From positions 62,001 through 126,000 of the forward strand of contig SUWW01000003.1 in NCBI GenBank assembly GCA_015061285.1: a stretch of DNA of 64,000 bases. Reading direction: 5' to 3'. This DNA comes from Bacteroidales bacterium. GTDB lineage: Bacteria > Bacteroidota > Bacteroidia > Bacteroidales > Marinilabiliaceae. The notes beneath the pieces were generated by a model that saw nothing but the letters and a program-made list of their open reading frames with translations, was not told the DNA's origin and did no database searches. Shown one piece after another: positions 27,445 to 35,812 of the stretch. Position 1 is the stretch's first letter. Every line of letters starts with the position of its first letter. The position numbers were made by a program, and so were the translations under genes.

Positions 27445-28635
27445 ATGAATTTGCAAAGCATAGCTATAATAGCCACGTGTGTGCTGTCGCCGCTTGTGAT
27501 AATGTGGCTGACTTATCGGTTCAAAATTCTTCGTCAAATAGGCAATATCATACTTGCATACGCCATAGGGTGTTTGCTTGGTTTGTTTGGTCTTATACCC
27601 AACACCCCAGAGGTGCACGAACTGCAGTCGCAAATAGCAGCCTATGCAGTGCCATTCGCCATACCATTGATGCTCTATTCGAGCAACGTGAAGGCATGGG
27701 CTCATCTGGCGCCCAACTTTGCCAAGTCCCTCATTGCTGGACTTGTGGCTTGTGTGGCCGCGGTGGTTATTGGGTTCTTTATATTCAAAGGCAACGATGC
27801 CGATCGATTTGCTAAGATTGGTGGTATGCTAACAGGTTTATACACAGGCGGTACAACCAATATAGCATCGATAAAAGTTGCGCTTGGCGTAGATAACGCT
27901 ACCTACTTGATGGTGCATACGTATAGCATTGTGGTGAGTGCACTCTATTTATTGCTAATAGTGGTGTTCGGCAAGCGAATTTTTGGATTGATATTGCGAC
28001 CATTCAATGCTATCGATGCCGAAGAGGTGGCCAAGAACGAAGATGCCGACCAAGATGTAAGCACGCACGACGACGAACTCTTCAATGGCATTTTTCGCCG
28101 TGATATTCTACCGGGCGTCGGTCGTGCTATGTTGCTGACTATAGCCATAATAGCTATCGGCTTTACTACAAAATTTCTTCCCTTCGTCAGCGAAGATGCG
28201 TTTCAAGCAGTGTTTATACTAACAATATCGTTGTTGGCCATTGTGGCATCTTTTGTAAGACGCATACGTAGAATAAAACGCACATTTGAAGTAGGAACGT
28301 ATTTTATACTCGTTTTTAGCGTGGCAGTGGCGTCGCAAGTGAGTGTGGATATGTTTGCGAATATGGATTATTCATTTATGCTATATACGTTGGTGGTAAC
28401 GATGGGCGCGTTGGTTATGCACGTCATATTCAACAAGTTGATGCGTGTTGACGTCGATACCACGCTTGTGACATCAATATCGCTGATATGTTCGCCACCT
28501 TTTGTGCCAGTTATGGCTGGAGCGCTTGGTAATAGAGCCGTCATTGGCCCTGGCATAGCCGTTGGACTAATTGGTTATGCTATAGGTACATACATAGGAT
28601 TTGCTGCGGCAATGTTGCTGATAGCGTTGGCGTAA
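27445..28635 (+). CDS. DUF819 family membrane protein
   Basis: This 396-residue integral membrane protein has about ten or more hydrophobic segments. The segments YTGGTTNIASIKVALG and, later, SLICSPPFVPVMAGALGNR match the DUF819 (YjcL-like) family, which looks transporter-like but has no assigned substrate. The gene starts 10 bp after the TonB-like gene, so it is probably in the same operon. It ends before the inverted repeat at 28694-28743. Confidence 0.8.
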   Translation: MNLQSIAIIATCVLSPLVIMWLTYRFKILRQIGNIILAYAIGCLLGLFGLIPNTPEVHELQSQIAAYAVPFAIPLMLYSSNVKAWAHLAPNFAKSLIAGLVACVAAVVIGFFIFKGNDADRFAKIGGMLTGLYTGGTTNIASIKVALGVDNATYLMVHTYSIVVSALYLLLIVVFGKRIFGLILRPFNAIDAEEVAKNEDADQDVSTHDDELFNGIFRRDILPGVGRAMLLTIAIIAIGFTTKFLPFVSEDAFQAVFILTISLLAIVASFVRRIRRIKRTFEVGTYFILVFSVAVASQVSVDMFANMDYSFMLYTLVVTMGALVMHVIFNKLMRVDVDTTLVTSISLICSPPFVPVMAGALGNRAVIGPGIAVGLIGYAIGTYIGFAAAMLLIALA

Positions 28636-28693
28636 ATATATTTATACATACTATCACCTAAATCAACGAATGAAACCGAATTAGACGTTGAAA

Positions 28694-28743
28694 ATTCGTT
28701 CGATTGGAAGGTAAAGGTTGTTACGAATTGAACGAATATTTTT
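28694..28743 (+). terminator. Inverted repeat with a T-run, probable terminator
   Basis: A 12-bp stem, ATTCGTTCGATT (28694-28705) with AATTGAACGAAT (28726-28737) and one G-U pair, surrounds a 20-nt loop and is followed by a T-run. Extra copies of AACGAAT/ATTCGTT flank it near 28665 and 28751. It could therefore also be a binding site or an alternative RNA fold. Confidence 0.6.
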
Positions 28744-28788
28744 TAGTATAAATTCGTTTAACTCGCTGATATAAAGAAACTCATTTCT

Positions 28789-31700
28789 ATGGACGAAAAA
28801 TCTCCTTCTCAGCGTCTCTACGAAGAGATAACAGCTACCATAAGCAGTAAAGGTGGTGAGCAGCAAATAATAGAGAAACTCTGCAATTTGTTGAATGCCT
28901 ACTGCGGCAGTAGTTCGATGCGTATAAGTTTCGATGGTATGTGGTTTTGCTCCACCAATTTTGCCAAAACCGACAATTGGCGTAAGCGCGTCGAGAGGGT
29001 CGACAATGTGTTTGAATATTACTATGCCGACGATGAGTCGCGCTACGATGAAGTTAGCGCCGATGGCTCGCTCGATATAGCTACACAGCTTGTTATGAGC
29101 TATTTGAGTGGCGAATTGCTACGTCGACTTAGCTACATACACCGCGAGCGCAAGAAAGAGCTTGCTGCCATCAACCACATAACCAGCATAACCAATCGTG
29201 GGCTTTCTATCAGCGAGACTCTCAGTCGCATAGCCCAATCGATGCCTCTTTCGTGGCAATATCCAGATTCTACACGCGTTCGCATCTCGTTTGAGGGCAA
29301 AGATTATCTCAGCACCGATTTTGCTGAAAGTCGTTGGATGCAAAAGGAGTCGTTTGTCACACTCGACGACAAAAAGGGTGTGATACAAGTCTATTATGTT
29401 GACGAACACCCTACGGAATTCGATGGCCCATTTCTCAAAGAAGAGTGTCAGCTCATTAGCAACATTGCCAAGATGGTGTGTGGCTACATAAATAATTACA
29501 AAGGCCGCGAGATTTATAATAATATTCACCATGCTACAGTGGTGTCGAATGGTGTGACGGAGGACTTCCGCAAGACGCTCACGCGCACCAAGCAGCCACT
29601 GCAATTGTTCTTCAATAAGCAGATTATCGAGAAATATGTATACCTCGATATGATGAAGTACAAGGTGAAGAACATTCTCTTTGTGGCTACTCTCTACGAT
29701 GCTTTCATACTCGAAAACGATGACTCGTTTTTTGAGCAATTTATGGGTGAAATATACCAGTACAGCCTCTTTTCGTTGCCGCGCATCACGGGTGTAACCA
29801 CATCGACTGAAGCACTCGAACTGATGAAGAGCACACATTTCGATCTCGCCATACTTATGGTAGGTCTCGATGTAGATGCTACGGTGAAACTTAGTGCCGA
29901 CATAAAAGAGCAACAAGCGGAAATGCCTGTATATCTGCTGCTTAATCAGACGAATAATGTTAAGTATTTTGAGCAGTTGGCAGCCTCAACGCCGTCAATT
30001 GACAAGTTGTTTGTTTGGAGTGGCAACTCGCAGATACTATTCTCAATAGTTAAGAGCATAGAGGATAATGCAAATGTCGAGAATGATACGAAGATTGGTC
30101 TCGTGCGAGTGATTTTGCTTGTTGAAGATTCGCCAATCTACTATTCAAAATATCTACAAATACTCTTCTCGGAAGTCTTTTCGCAAATTCAGCAACTTAT
30201 TGTAGATGAGCGTAATGAGATAAATAAAATATCCAAGATGCGTCAGCGTCCGAAGATTCTTCATGCGCGCAACTACGAAGACGCTATGTACATATTCGAG
30301 AAGTATAAAGACTTCCTCCTTTGCGTGATTTCCGATGTAGAGTTTGAGCGTAATGGCACTGTGAGCACGCGTGCCGGCATCGACTTGGTTAGCTACATGC
30401 TTAGTCAGATGCCGCAATTGCCAGCCGTGCTTCAGACTGCCGACTTGAGCAATGCCTCGGAAGCAGAGCGCCTTGGCGTGCCGTTGCTCAATAAGCATAG
30501 CGACAATTTGCAGAGCGAACTCATTTCGTTCCTTACCAGCCGTCTCGGATTTGGCGATTTCTATTTCCGCAATCACAACGGTACAGCGCTTGCACAAGCT
30601 AAAACGTTGAAGGAGTTTGGTACTGTTTTTCGCAATTTGCCGAAGGAATTTTTGTATGAATATGGCAAAGACCATCGCATTTCGTCGTGGCTGATGTCGC
30701 GAGGCGAAATACCACTTGCTCGAGCTGTGTTCCCCATAGTCAGCGATGATTATCCCGATCTTGAGGACTACCGCACAGCGATGCTCAACGAACTCACCAA
30801 ACATACTGCCAATAGGCGAAGAGGTAAACGCATCGTATACGACGAGATAGACGTACCCGATGAGAAAAATATCATCACGCTTGCTGCTGGTTCGCTTGGC
30901 GGCAAGGGGCGTGGCTTGGCATTCATCAATACACTCATTCAGAATATCGACACCACAGAGTTCGACGCTGAACTCAACATTCGCATACCTATCACAGCTG
31001 TTATAGGCACCGAAGAGTTTGTGCAATTTATGGAGCGAGGCAATTTATGGATACGCGTGAACGATGGTACTAAGTATGAAGAATTGCGCCGACTCTTTGC
31101 CAAAGTGCCACTGTCGGAGATACTGATGAAACGCATCACACGATTTGCCGAGCAGATACATAAACCCATAGCTGTGCGTTCGTCGAGTTTGTCGGAAGAT
31201 TCTATGAATCAGCCTTTTGCTGGAGTTTTTGATACATACATAGTTCCCAACAACAAGCCAAACATTAACGACAATGTAGCCGACATAGCCACAGCCATAA
31301 AAATGGTGTACGTATCTATATATAGCGAGACGTCGCGAGGCTATTTCCAAACCATTCGCCGAAATGTAGATGAAGAGAAGATGGCAGTGGTGCTACAAGT
31401 GCTTGTGGGTAGCCAACACGAAGACTATTTCTATCCGCACGTGGCAGGCACAGCTCAGAGCTACAACTATTACCCAGTGGCACACATGCAACCCGATGAA
31501 GGCTTTGCTGTAGCGGGCTTCGGACTTGGATATTATGTGGTAGGTGGTAGCAAGGCTTATCGATTCTCGCCTGCTTGGCCCAAAATAGACATCTCGTCAA
31601 CGGCTGATGCTGTAAAGAATACGCAAGTAGAATTTCTTGCACTCGACCTAAAAAAGAACAACATCGACTATGTGGCTGATGGCGAGCATGCACCACTTGC

Positions 31701-32559
31701 TACGCTCGACATATCGGAGGCCGAGCATCATGGCACATTGAAGCATTGCGCTTCGGTATACAATCCGCAAAACGACACCATCGAGCCAGGCTTGAGTAGC
31801 TATGGACCTCGTATTGTCAATTTTGCCAATATACTTAAATATGATTATGTGCCACTTGCCAAAGTGCTATCTATGTTGCTGACTATCACCAAAGAAGCTA
31901 TGGGCTCGCCCGTAGAACTTGAATGGGCCGTCGACCTCAATCCTGCCGAAAACGGGCTGCCGAGTTTCTATCTCTTACAGATGAAGCCTATCATCACAGA
32001 ATTGCAAAATAGTTCGGTGGAAATTGGCGAAGTAGATAGAGAAAAAGCTATTCTGTACACCACGCAGAGCCTTGGCAATGGCGATGTGAAAAATATTACG
32101 GATATTATTTATGCCGACCCAACTCTGTTCAACAAGATGGAGACTGAAGAGATGGCTCAAGAAATCGACTATCTGAACAGCAAAATGGCAAATAGCGACA
32201 GCAACTACATACTTATAGGTCCAGGGCGTTGGGGAACGCGCGACAAATTCATAGGCATTCCAGTGCAATGGTCGCAAATATCTAAGGCTAAGCTAATTGT
32301 GGAGATTAGTTTGCCAGGCTTCCCACTCGACTCGTCGCTGGGCTCGCACTTCTTCCACAATGTTACATCGATGAATATTGGTTATGCTTCGGTGCAAGAG
32401 TCGTCGGTGAGCGATTTTGTGAATTGGGATAACATCACCAAGATGCAACTCATAGAGCAAACGAAGCATTTCCGTCATGTGCGTTGCAAAGCTCCTTTGG
32501 TGCTGAAAATGAATGGAAAAGAGCGTAGGGCCATGGTGGCTTTCAGGTCTGATATTTGA
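28789..32559 (+). CDS. Sensor-receiver-PPDK-type ATP-grasp fusion protein
   Basis: This is a 1256-residue predicted cytoplasmic protein. The first 240 residues hold two copies of a roughly 100-residue unit (MRISFDGMWFCSTNF and VRISFEGKDYLSTDF). A receiver-like fold near 290-410 lacks a clear phospho-acceptor Asp. A second at about 438-590 has receiver features (VEDSP, an Asp in VISDVEF, a late Lys). From about 693 a PPDK N-terminal ATP-grasp domain follows: GGKGRGLAFIN, AVRSSSLSEDS, FAGVFDTY and EWAVDL (near 1045). The swivelling phospho-His domain and PEP-binding barrel of PPDK or PEP synthase are absent, and a C-terminal segment with GPGRWGTRD (near 1144) replaces them. It may phosphorylate a partner in response to a signal. 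The function is unknown. Confidence 0.8.
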   Translation: MDEKSPSQRLYEEITATISSKGGEQQIIEKLCNLLNAYCGSSSMRISFDGMWFCSTNFAKTDNWRKRVERVDNVFEYYYADDESRYDEVSADGSLDIATQLVMSYLSGELLRRLSYIHRERKKELAAINHITSITNRGLSISETLSRIAQSMPLSWQYPDSTRVRISFEGKDYLSTDFAESRWMQKESFVTLDDKKGVIQVYYVDEHPTEFDGPFLKEECQLISNIAKMVCGYINNYKGREIYNNIHHATVVSNGVTEDFRKTLTRTKQPLQLFFNKQIIEKYVYLDMMKYKVKNILFVATLYDAFILENDDSFFEQFMGEIYQYSLFSLPRITGVTTSTEALELMKSTHFDLAILMVGLDVDATVKLSADIKEQQAEMPVYLLLNQTNNVKYFEQLAASTPSIDKLFVWSGNSQILFSIVKSIEDNANVENDTKIGLVRVILLVEDSPIYYSKYLQILFSEVFSQIQQLIVDERNEINKISKMRQRPKILHARNYEDAMYIFEKYKDFLLCVISDVEFERNGTVSTRAGIDLVSYMLSQMPQLPAVLQTADLSNASEAERLGVPLLNKHSDNLQSELISFLTSRLGFGDFYFRNHNGTALAQAKTLKEFGTVFRNLPKEFLYEYGKDHRISSWLMSRGEIPLARAVFPIVSDDYPDLEDYRTAMLNELTKHTANRRRGKRIVYDEIDVPDEKNIITLAAGSLGGKGRGLAFINTLIQNIDTTEFDAELNIRIPITAVIGTEEFVQFMERGNLWIRVNDGTKYEELRRLFAKVPLSEILMKRITRFAEQIHKPIAVRSSSLSEDSMNQPFAGVFDTYIVPNNKPNINDNVADIATAIKMVYVSIYSETSRGYFQTIRRNVDEEKMAVVLQVLVGSQHEDYFYPHVAGTAQSYNYYPVAHMQPDEGFAVAGFGLGYYVVGGSKAYRFSPAWPKIDISSTADAVKNTQVEFLALDLKKNNIDYVADGEHAPLATLDISEAEHHGTLKHCASVYNPQNDTIEPGLSSYGPRIVNFANILKYDYVPLAKVLSMLLTITKEAMGSPVELEWAVDLNPAENGLPSFYLLQMKPIITELQNSSVEIGEVDREKAILYTTQSLGNGDVKNITDIIYADPTLFNKMETEEMAQEIDYLNSKMANSDSNYILIGPGRWGTRDKFIGIPVQWSQISKAKLIVEISLPGFPLDSSLGSHFFHNVTSMNIGYASVQESSVSDFVNWDNITKMQLIEQTKHFRHVRCKAPLVLKMNGKERRAMVAFRSDI

Positions 32560-32603
32560 AATGTTGTGATTTTTTGATAGCCGAAATTGTCATAAATGAG
32601 GAT

Positions 32604-32633
32604 TGACAAAGGAGGGTAGTGCAGATACTTTTG
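32604..32633 (+). promoter_or_regulatory. Promoter for the first calycin-like lipoprotein
   Basis: TTG (32604-32606) and TACTTTTG (32626-32633) are spaced by 19 bp. The downstream leader resembles that of the second calycin-like gene (promoter at 33375-33405), so the two regulatory regions look duplicated. Confidence 0.65.
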
Positions 32634-32674
32634 CTGCCGTAAATAATAAATCAAAAAAAACAACGAAAAAATCA

Positions 32675-33193
32675 ATGAAGACGAAACAATTCGCAGCTTT
32701 TCTATTTTTTGCTGCTGCTATGACAGCCTTTGTAGCTTGTGACAAAGACGATGATGCCCCAGTTGCCGAAACGCCAGATGTTGCTTCTGTTGCTACAGTT
32801 GTAGCTGGTGAGTACAATGGAACATTGAGCGCTAAGATTGAAAGTATGAGTTTGGATTGCGGTTCTGTCGACAATCAAACAATTACTATCACTGCTGCCG
32901 AAGATGGTACTATTGGTGTGGCTATACCAGCATTCACCTACGCTAAAATGGGTACTACAATTCCAGCTGCTACGCTTAATGGAATAGCTGTTGCTGCTGC
33001 CGAAGATGGTTCATACACCATAGGCGAAACAGAATTCTCGGAAACCGTCACTGTAGATGGGGCAGAGAAAACATATTCTGGTACGATGAGTGGCACAATA
33101 TCGGCCAACAAAAAAGCTACCATTGTTTACGAGTTGAAATATGGCAAAATGCCGATGGCTATCACTTTCACGTTCGAAACTTCGGCTGAATAA
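32675..33193 (+). CDS. Calycin-like beta-barrel lipoprotein (short paralogue)
   Basis: This 172-residue secreted lipoprotein has a signal peptide ending in FVAC with Cys22 lipidated, followed by an acidic DKDDD linker as in surface-exposed Bacteroidetes lipoproteins. The body is a predicted beta-barrel that closely parallels the last domain of the gene at 33438-35060, with the shared segments EFSETVTVD, AEKTY and a closing ITFTF. Such calycin-like proteins often neighbour HmuY-type heme-uptake genes. Heme binding is inference. The frame is open upstream to 32603, but that region contains the promoter, so the ATG at 32675 is chosen. It is probably transcribed alone, since a terminator follows. 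Confidence 0.82.
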   Translation: MKTKQFAAFLFFAAAMTAFVACDKDDDAPVAETPDVASVATVVAGEYNGTLSAKIESMSLDCGSVDNQTITITAAEDGTIGVAIPAFTYAKMGTTIPAATLNGIAVAAAEDGSYTIGETEFSETVTVDGAEKTYSGTMSGTISANKKATIVYELKYGKMPMAITFTFETSAE

Positions 33194-33262
33194 TTGCCTA
33201 ATACCTTCAAAATCATGAATTAAACGTCAGTTTATCAGATAAAAGTTTTAGGTATAATAAAA

Positions 33263-33306
33263 AGAATGCACCTAATCTCGTTGGGGATTTGGGTGCATTC
33301 TGTTTT
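33263..33306 (+). terminator. Terminator between the two calycin-like genes
   Basis: The stem AGAATGCACC (33263-33272) pairs with GGTGCATTCT (33292-33301), extends inward with weaker pairs, and is followed by GTTTTT. It separates the first lipoprotein gene from the hmu operon promoter. Confidence 0.8.
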
Positions 33307-33374
33307 TATGTACATACATATACACATAGCTATGAATGTGTCTTTGAGAGCCAATAATTAGTCATTATTAAGTA

Positions 33375-33405
33375 TTGCCGTGGCTAATTGGTGCCGATAC
33401 TTTTG
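33375..33405 (+). promoter_or_regulatory. Promoter for the second calycin-like gene and hmu operon
   Basis: TTG (33375-33377) and TACTTTTG (33398-33405) are spaced by 20 bp. It is the only convincing promoter seen between the terminator at 33263 and the end of hmuV, so it probably drives the whole operon. I found no recognisable Fur box. Confidence 0.65.
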
Positions 33406-33437
33406 CCGCATCAATTAATAACTACAACGAAAATCAG

Positions 33438-35060
33438 ATGAAAGTAAAATCTTTTATGGCAATGTTGCTTGCGGCAACATTTATTGTAAATCTCACTTCG
33501 TGCGATAACGACGATGATGATCCAGTTGTTGAAACTGCTACTACGGCCGATAAAGTGGCTGGCTCTTATTCTATCAATTATTCCCTTGCAACAGCTAAGT
33601 ATTTCTCTAATATGTACACCGACGAGAGTGGCAATAGTGTAGTTCTCACTCAAGAAGGCGACACCACAGTTAGCGTTGCTTTTACATCGTCTACGTGGGG
33701 CACATTCGCTATCAACGCAGGTGTTTCGGTTGAAAATGGTGTTTATACCATATCGGGCGAAGGCACTGTAGAGATGGCTGGCATGAGCGGTACGAAATCT
33801 ACCTACGAAGCTACTATCGAAGGTACGTTTGCCGATGGCGCATTTACGTCGCTCGTATTCACAGCTCCTTCTGTTATGGGTGGCACAGCTATTTCGGTTT
33901 TCACTGGTGAGGCTCCAGCTTATGCCATAGCAGGTAAATATGGCACTACATATTCACTCGCTTCGGCTACATATTTCAAGAATATGTACACCGACGAAAG
34001 CGACAACAATGTAGTTCTTGAGGCAATCTCTACCGACAGTGTAAGTGTAGCATATACATCGTCTACATGGGGCACATTCGCTATCAACGCAGGTGTTTCG
34101 GTTGAAAATGGTGTTTATACCATATCGGGCGAAGGCACTGTAGAGATGGCTGGCATGAGCGGTACGAAATCTACCTACGAAGCTACTATCGAAGGTACGT
34201 TTGCCGATGGCGCATTTACGTCGCTCGTATTCACAGCTCCTTCTGTTATGGGTGGCACAGCTATTTCGGTTTTCACTGGTGAGGCTCCAGCTTATGCCAT
34301 AGCAGGTAAATATGGCACTACATATTCACTCGCTTCGGCTACATATTTCAAGAATATGTACACCGACGAAAGCGACAACAATGTAGTTCTTGAGGCAATC
34401 TCTACCGACAGTGTAAGTGTAGCATACACATCGTCTACATGGGGCACATTCGCTATCAATGCAGCTGTTTCGGTTGAAAATGGTGTTTATACCATATCGG
34501 GCGAAGGCACTGTAGAGATGTCGGGTCATGGCGAAGCAAAATCTTATGATGCAACAGTAGAAGGTACGTTTGCCGATGGCGCATTTACATCGCTTGTGTT
34601 CACAGCTCCATCGGTTATGGGTGGCACAACTATAACAGTTTATAATACCACAGCCGACGCAGCTTATAGCGTAGCTGGCTCATACACTGGTACGCTGAGC
34701 GCTTATCTTTCAGAATTGTCGATGGATGGTGGAAGTGCAGAAAATCAGACAGTGAAAATTGCATACGCCGAAGATGGTGTTGTGAGCGTTACTGTACCTT
34801 CGTTCACTTATGGCGGCGCAATGACTTTGCCATCTGCTACAATAACGGGCGTAACTGTAAAAGCCAACGAAGATGGCTCCTACACTCTTGGCGAATCGGA
34901 ATTCTCGGAAACTGTTACAGTAGATGACGCAGAGAAAACCTATGCTGGTAAAATAAATGGTACTATCGCTGCCGATGGCTCAGCCGAAATTGTCTATGAT
35001 GTTAACTATGGTGCAATGCCATTTACTATAACCTTCACATTCAAAACAGTAACAGAATAA
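33438..35060 (+). CDS. Multidomain lipoprotein: three tandem lipocalin-like repeats plus a calycin-like domain
   Basis: This 540-residue lipoprotein has a signal peptide ending in NLTSC with Cys22 lipidated, then an acidic DNDDDD spacer. Three repeats of about 124 residues follow, each starting near AGKYGTTYSLASATYF or its variant and containing STWGTFAIN and GVYTISGEGTVEM. A fourth domain (about 405-540) is paralogous to the 32675 protein. The upstream frame contains the promoter, so the ATG at 33438 is the start. hmuY follows after 6 bp, making it the first gene of the heme operon. A surface ligand-binding or heme-handling role is inferred from context only. Confidence 0.82.
   Translation: MKVKSFMAMLLAATFIVNLTSCDNDDDDPVVETATTADKVAGSYSINYSLATAKYFSNMYTDESGNSVVLTQEGDTTVSVAFTSSTWGTFAINAGVSVENGVYTISGEGTVEMAGMSGTKSTYEATIEGTFADGAFTSLVFTAPSVMGGTAISVFTGEAPAYAIAGKYGTTYSLASATYFKNMYTDESDNNVVLEAISTDSVSVAYTSSTWGTFAINAGVSVENGVYTISGEGTVEMAGMSGTKSTYEATIEGTFADGAFTSLVFTAPSVMGGTAISVFTGEAPAYAIAGKYGTTYSLASATYFKNMYTDESDNNVVLEAISTDSVSVAYTSSTWGTFAINAAVSVENGVYTISGEGTVEMSGHGEAKSYDATVEGTFADGAFTSLVFTAPSVMGGTTITVYNTTADAAYSVAGSYTGTLSAYLSELSMDGGSAENQTVKIAYAEDGVVSVTVPSFTYGGAMTLPSATITGVTVKANEDGSYTLGESEFSETVTVDDAEKTYAGKINGTIAADGSAEIVYDVNYGAMPFTITFTFKTVTE
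33696..34439 (+). repeat. Two 372-bp tandem units, identical except for one base
   Basis: Units 33696-34067 and 34068-34439 are in frame (124 codons each). Base-by-base comparison shows only one difference, a T/C change close to the end of each unit. Sequence before and after is related but clearly diverged, giving three repeat domains in the protein. The near-identity implies a recent duplication or ongoing gene conversion. Confidence 0.95.
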
Positions 35061-35066
35061 TCTATC

Positions 35067-35750
35067 ATGACAAGCTACATACGCAGTAGACGTCTGATAG
35101 AAAACCTAACCATCACACTGGGAGTAGTTATGCTGCTTCCAGCTTGTGATGGTATTTTTGAAGACATCTACGACAATAACAAAACAACAACAGAGGAAAA
35201 ACTTGTTGAAGGTCAGTTTACTGTAGATGCTACAAGCTACACGGCATGGCACTATCTCGACCTCGATGCAGACTCTATAAACTTCGTTACTTCAACAATA
35301 GAAAGCGAAGAAAACGAAACAGGCATTCCTGAAAATTGGACCATAGCTCTGCATCGCTACGATGTGAAGACAAATGGCGGCGCAGCTGTCGAAACAGACT
35401 ATACCTCAATATCCGACCTTGAGGCAGCCATCGAAGCCGATCCCATGCTTCTCGAGTCGCTTAATTTCAGCGCCGATACCACTTCGGCAAGCAAGATTAT
35501 TATAGATATGAGCCACATGATGGATGGCTATCTTATCTATCAGAATACGCATTACAATGCCATTATTGCTCGATGGCTCAACGTCGACACAAGCACTATG
35601 CCGCCTATCTATACTATGAGCCATAAGACATACATATTGCGCACTGCTGAAGGAAAATATTTCGCCCTTTACTTGGTTAATTATATGAACGAAAAATCGG
35701 TGAAAGGCAATATGACTGTGCAATATAAACAGTTGTCAATCGAGGAATGA
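35067..35750 (+). CDS. hmuY: HmuY-family heme-binding lipoprotein (hemophore)
   Basis: HmuY binds heme at the cell surface and passes it to the receptor HmuR. This 227-residue lipoprotein has lipobox LLPAC (Cys27). It carries family-typical segments: SYTAWHYLDLDADS, ENWTIALHRYDVKTNGGA and the closing KTYILRTAEGKYFALYLVNYMNE. Candidate heme ligands lie in the Met/His clusters MSHMM and YTMSH. Known homologues use either two His or two Met, and I cannot assign which applies here. It sits 6 bp after the repeat lipoprotein and upstream of hmuR, the standard hmu order. Confidence 0.92.
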   Translation: MTSYIRSRRLIENLTITLGVVMLLPACDGIFEDIYDNNKTTTEEKLVEGQFTVDATSYTAWHYLDLDADSINFVTSTIESEENETGIPENWTIALHRYDVKTNGGAAVETDYTSISDLEAAIEADPMLLESLNFSADTTSASKIIIDMSHMMDGYLIYQNTHYNAIIARWLNVDTSTMPPIYTMSHKTYILRTAEGKYFALYLVNYMNEKSVKGNMTVQYKQLSIEE

Positions 35751-35812
35751 CGAATCAGATCTTCGTTCGCTGTACGTCATTATTATTCATATTACATTCA
35801 TTATAGAAATCA

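Noticed and set aside
33696-34439. Tandem repeat considered as a CRISPR-like or integron-like array
   Set aside because: The units are 372 bp, in frame, without spacers, and encode protein domains.
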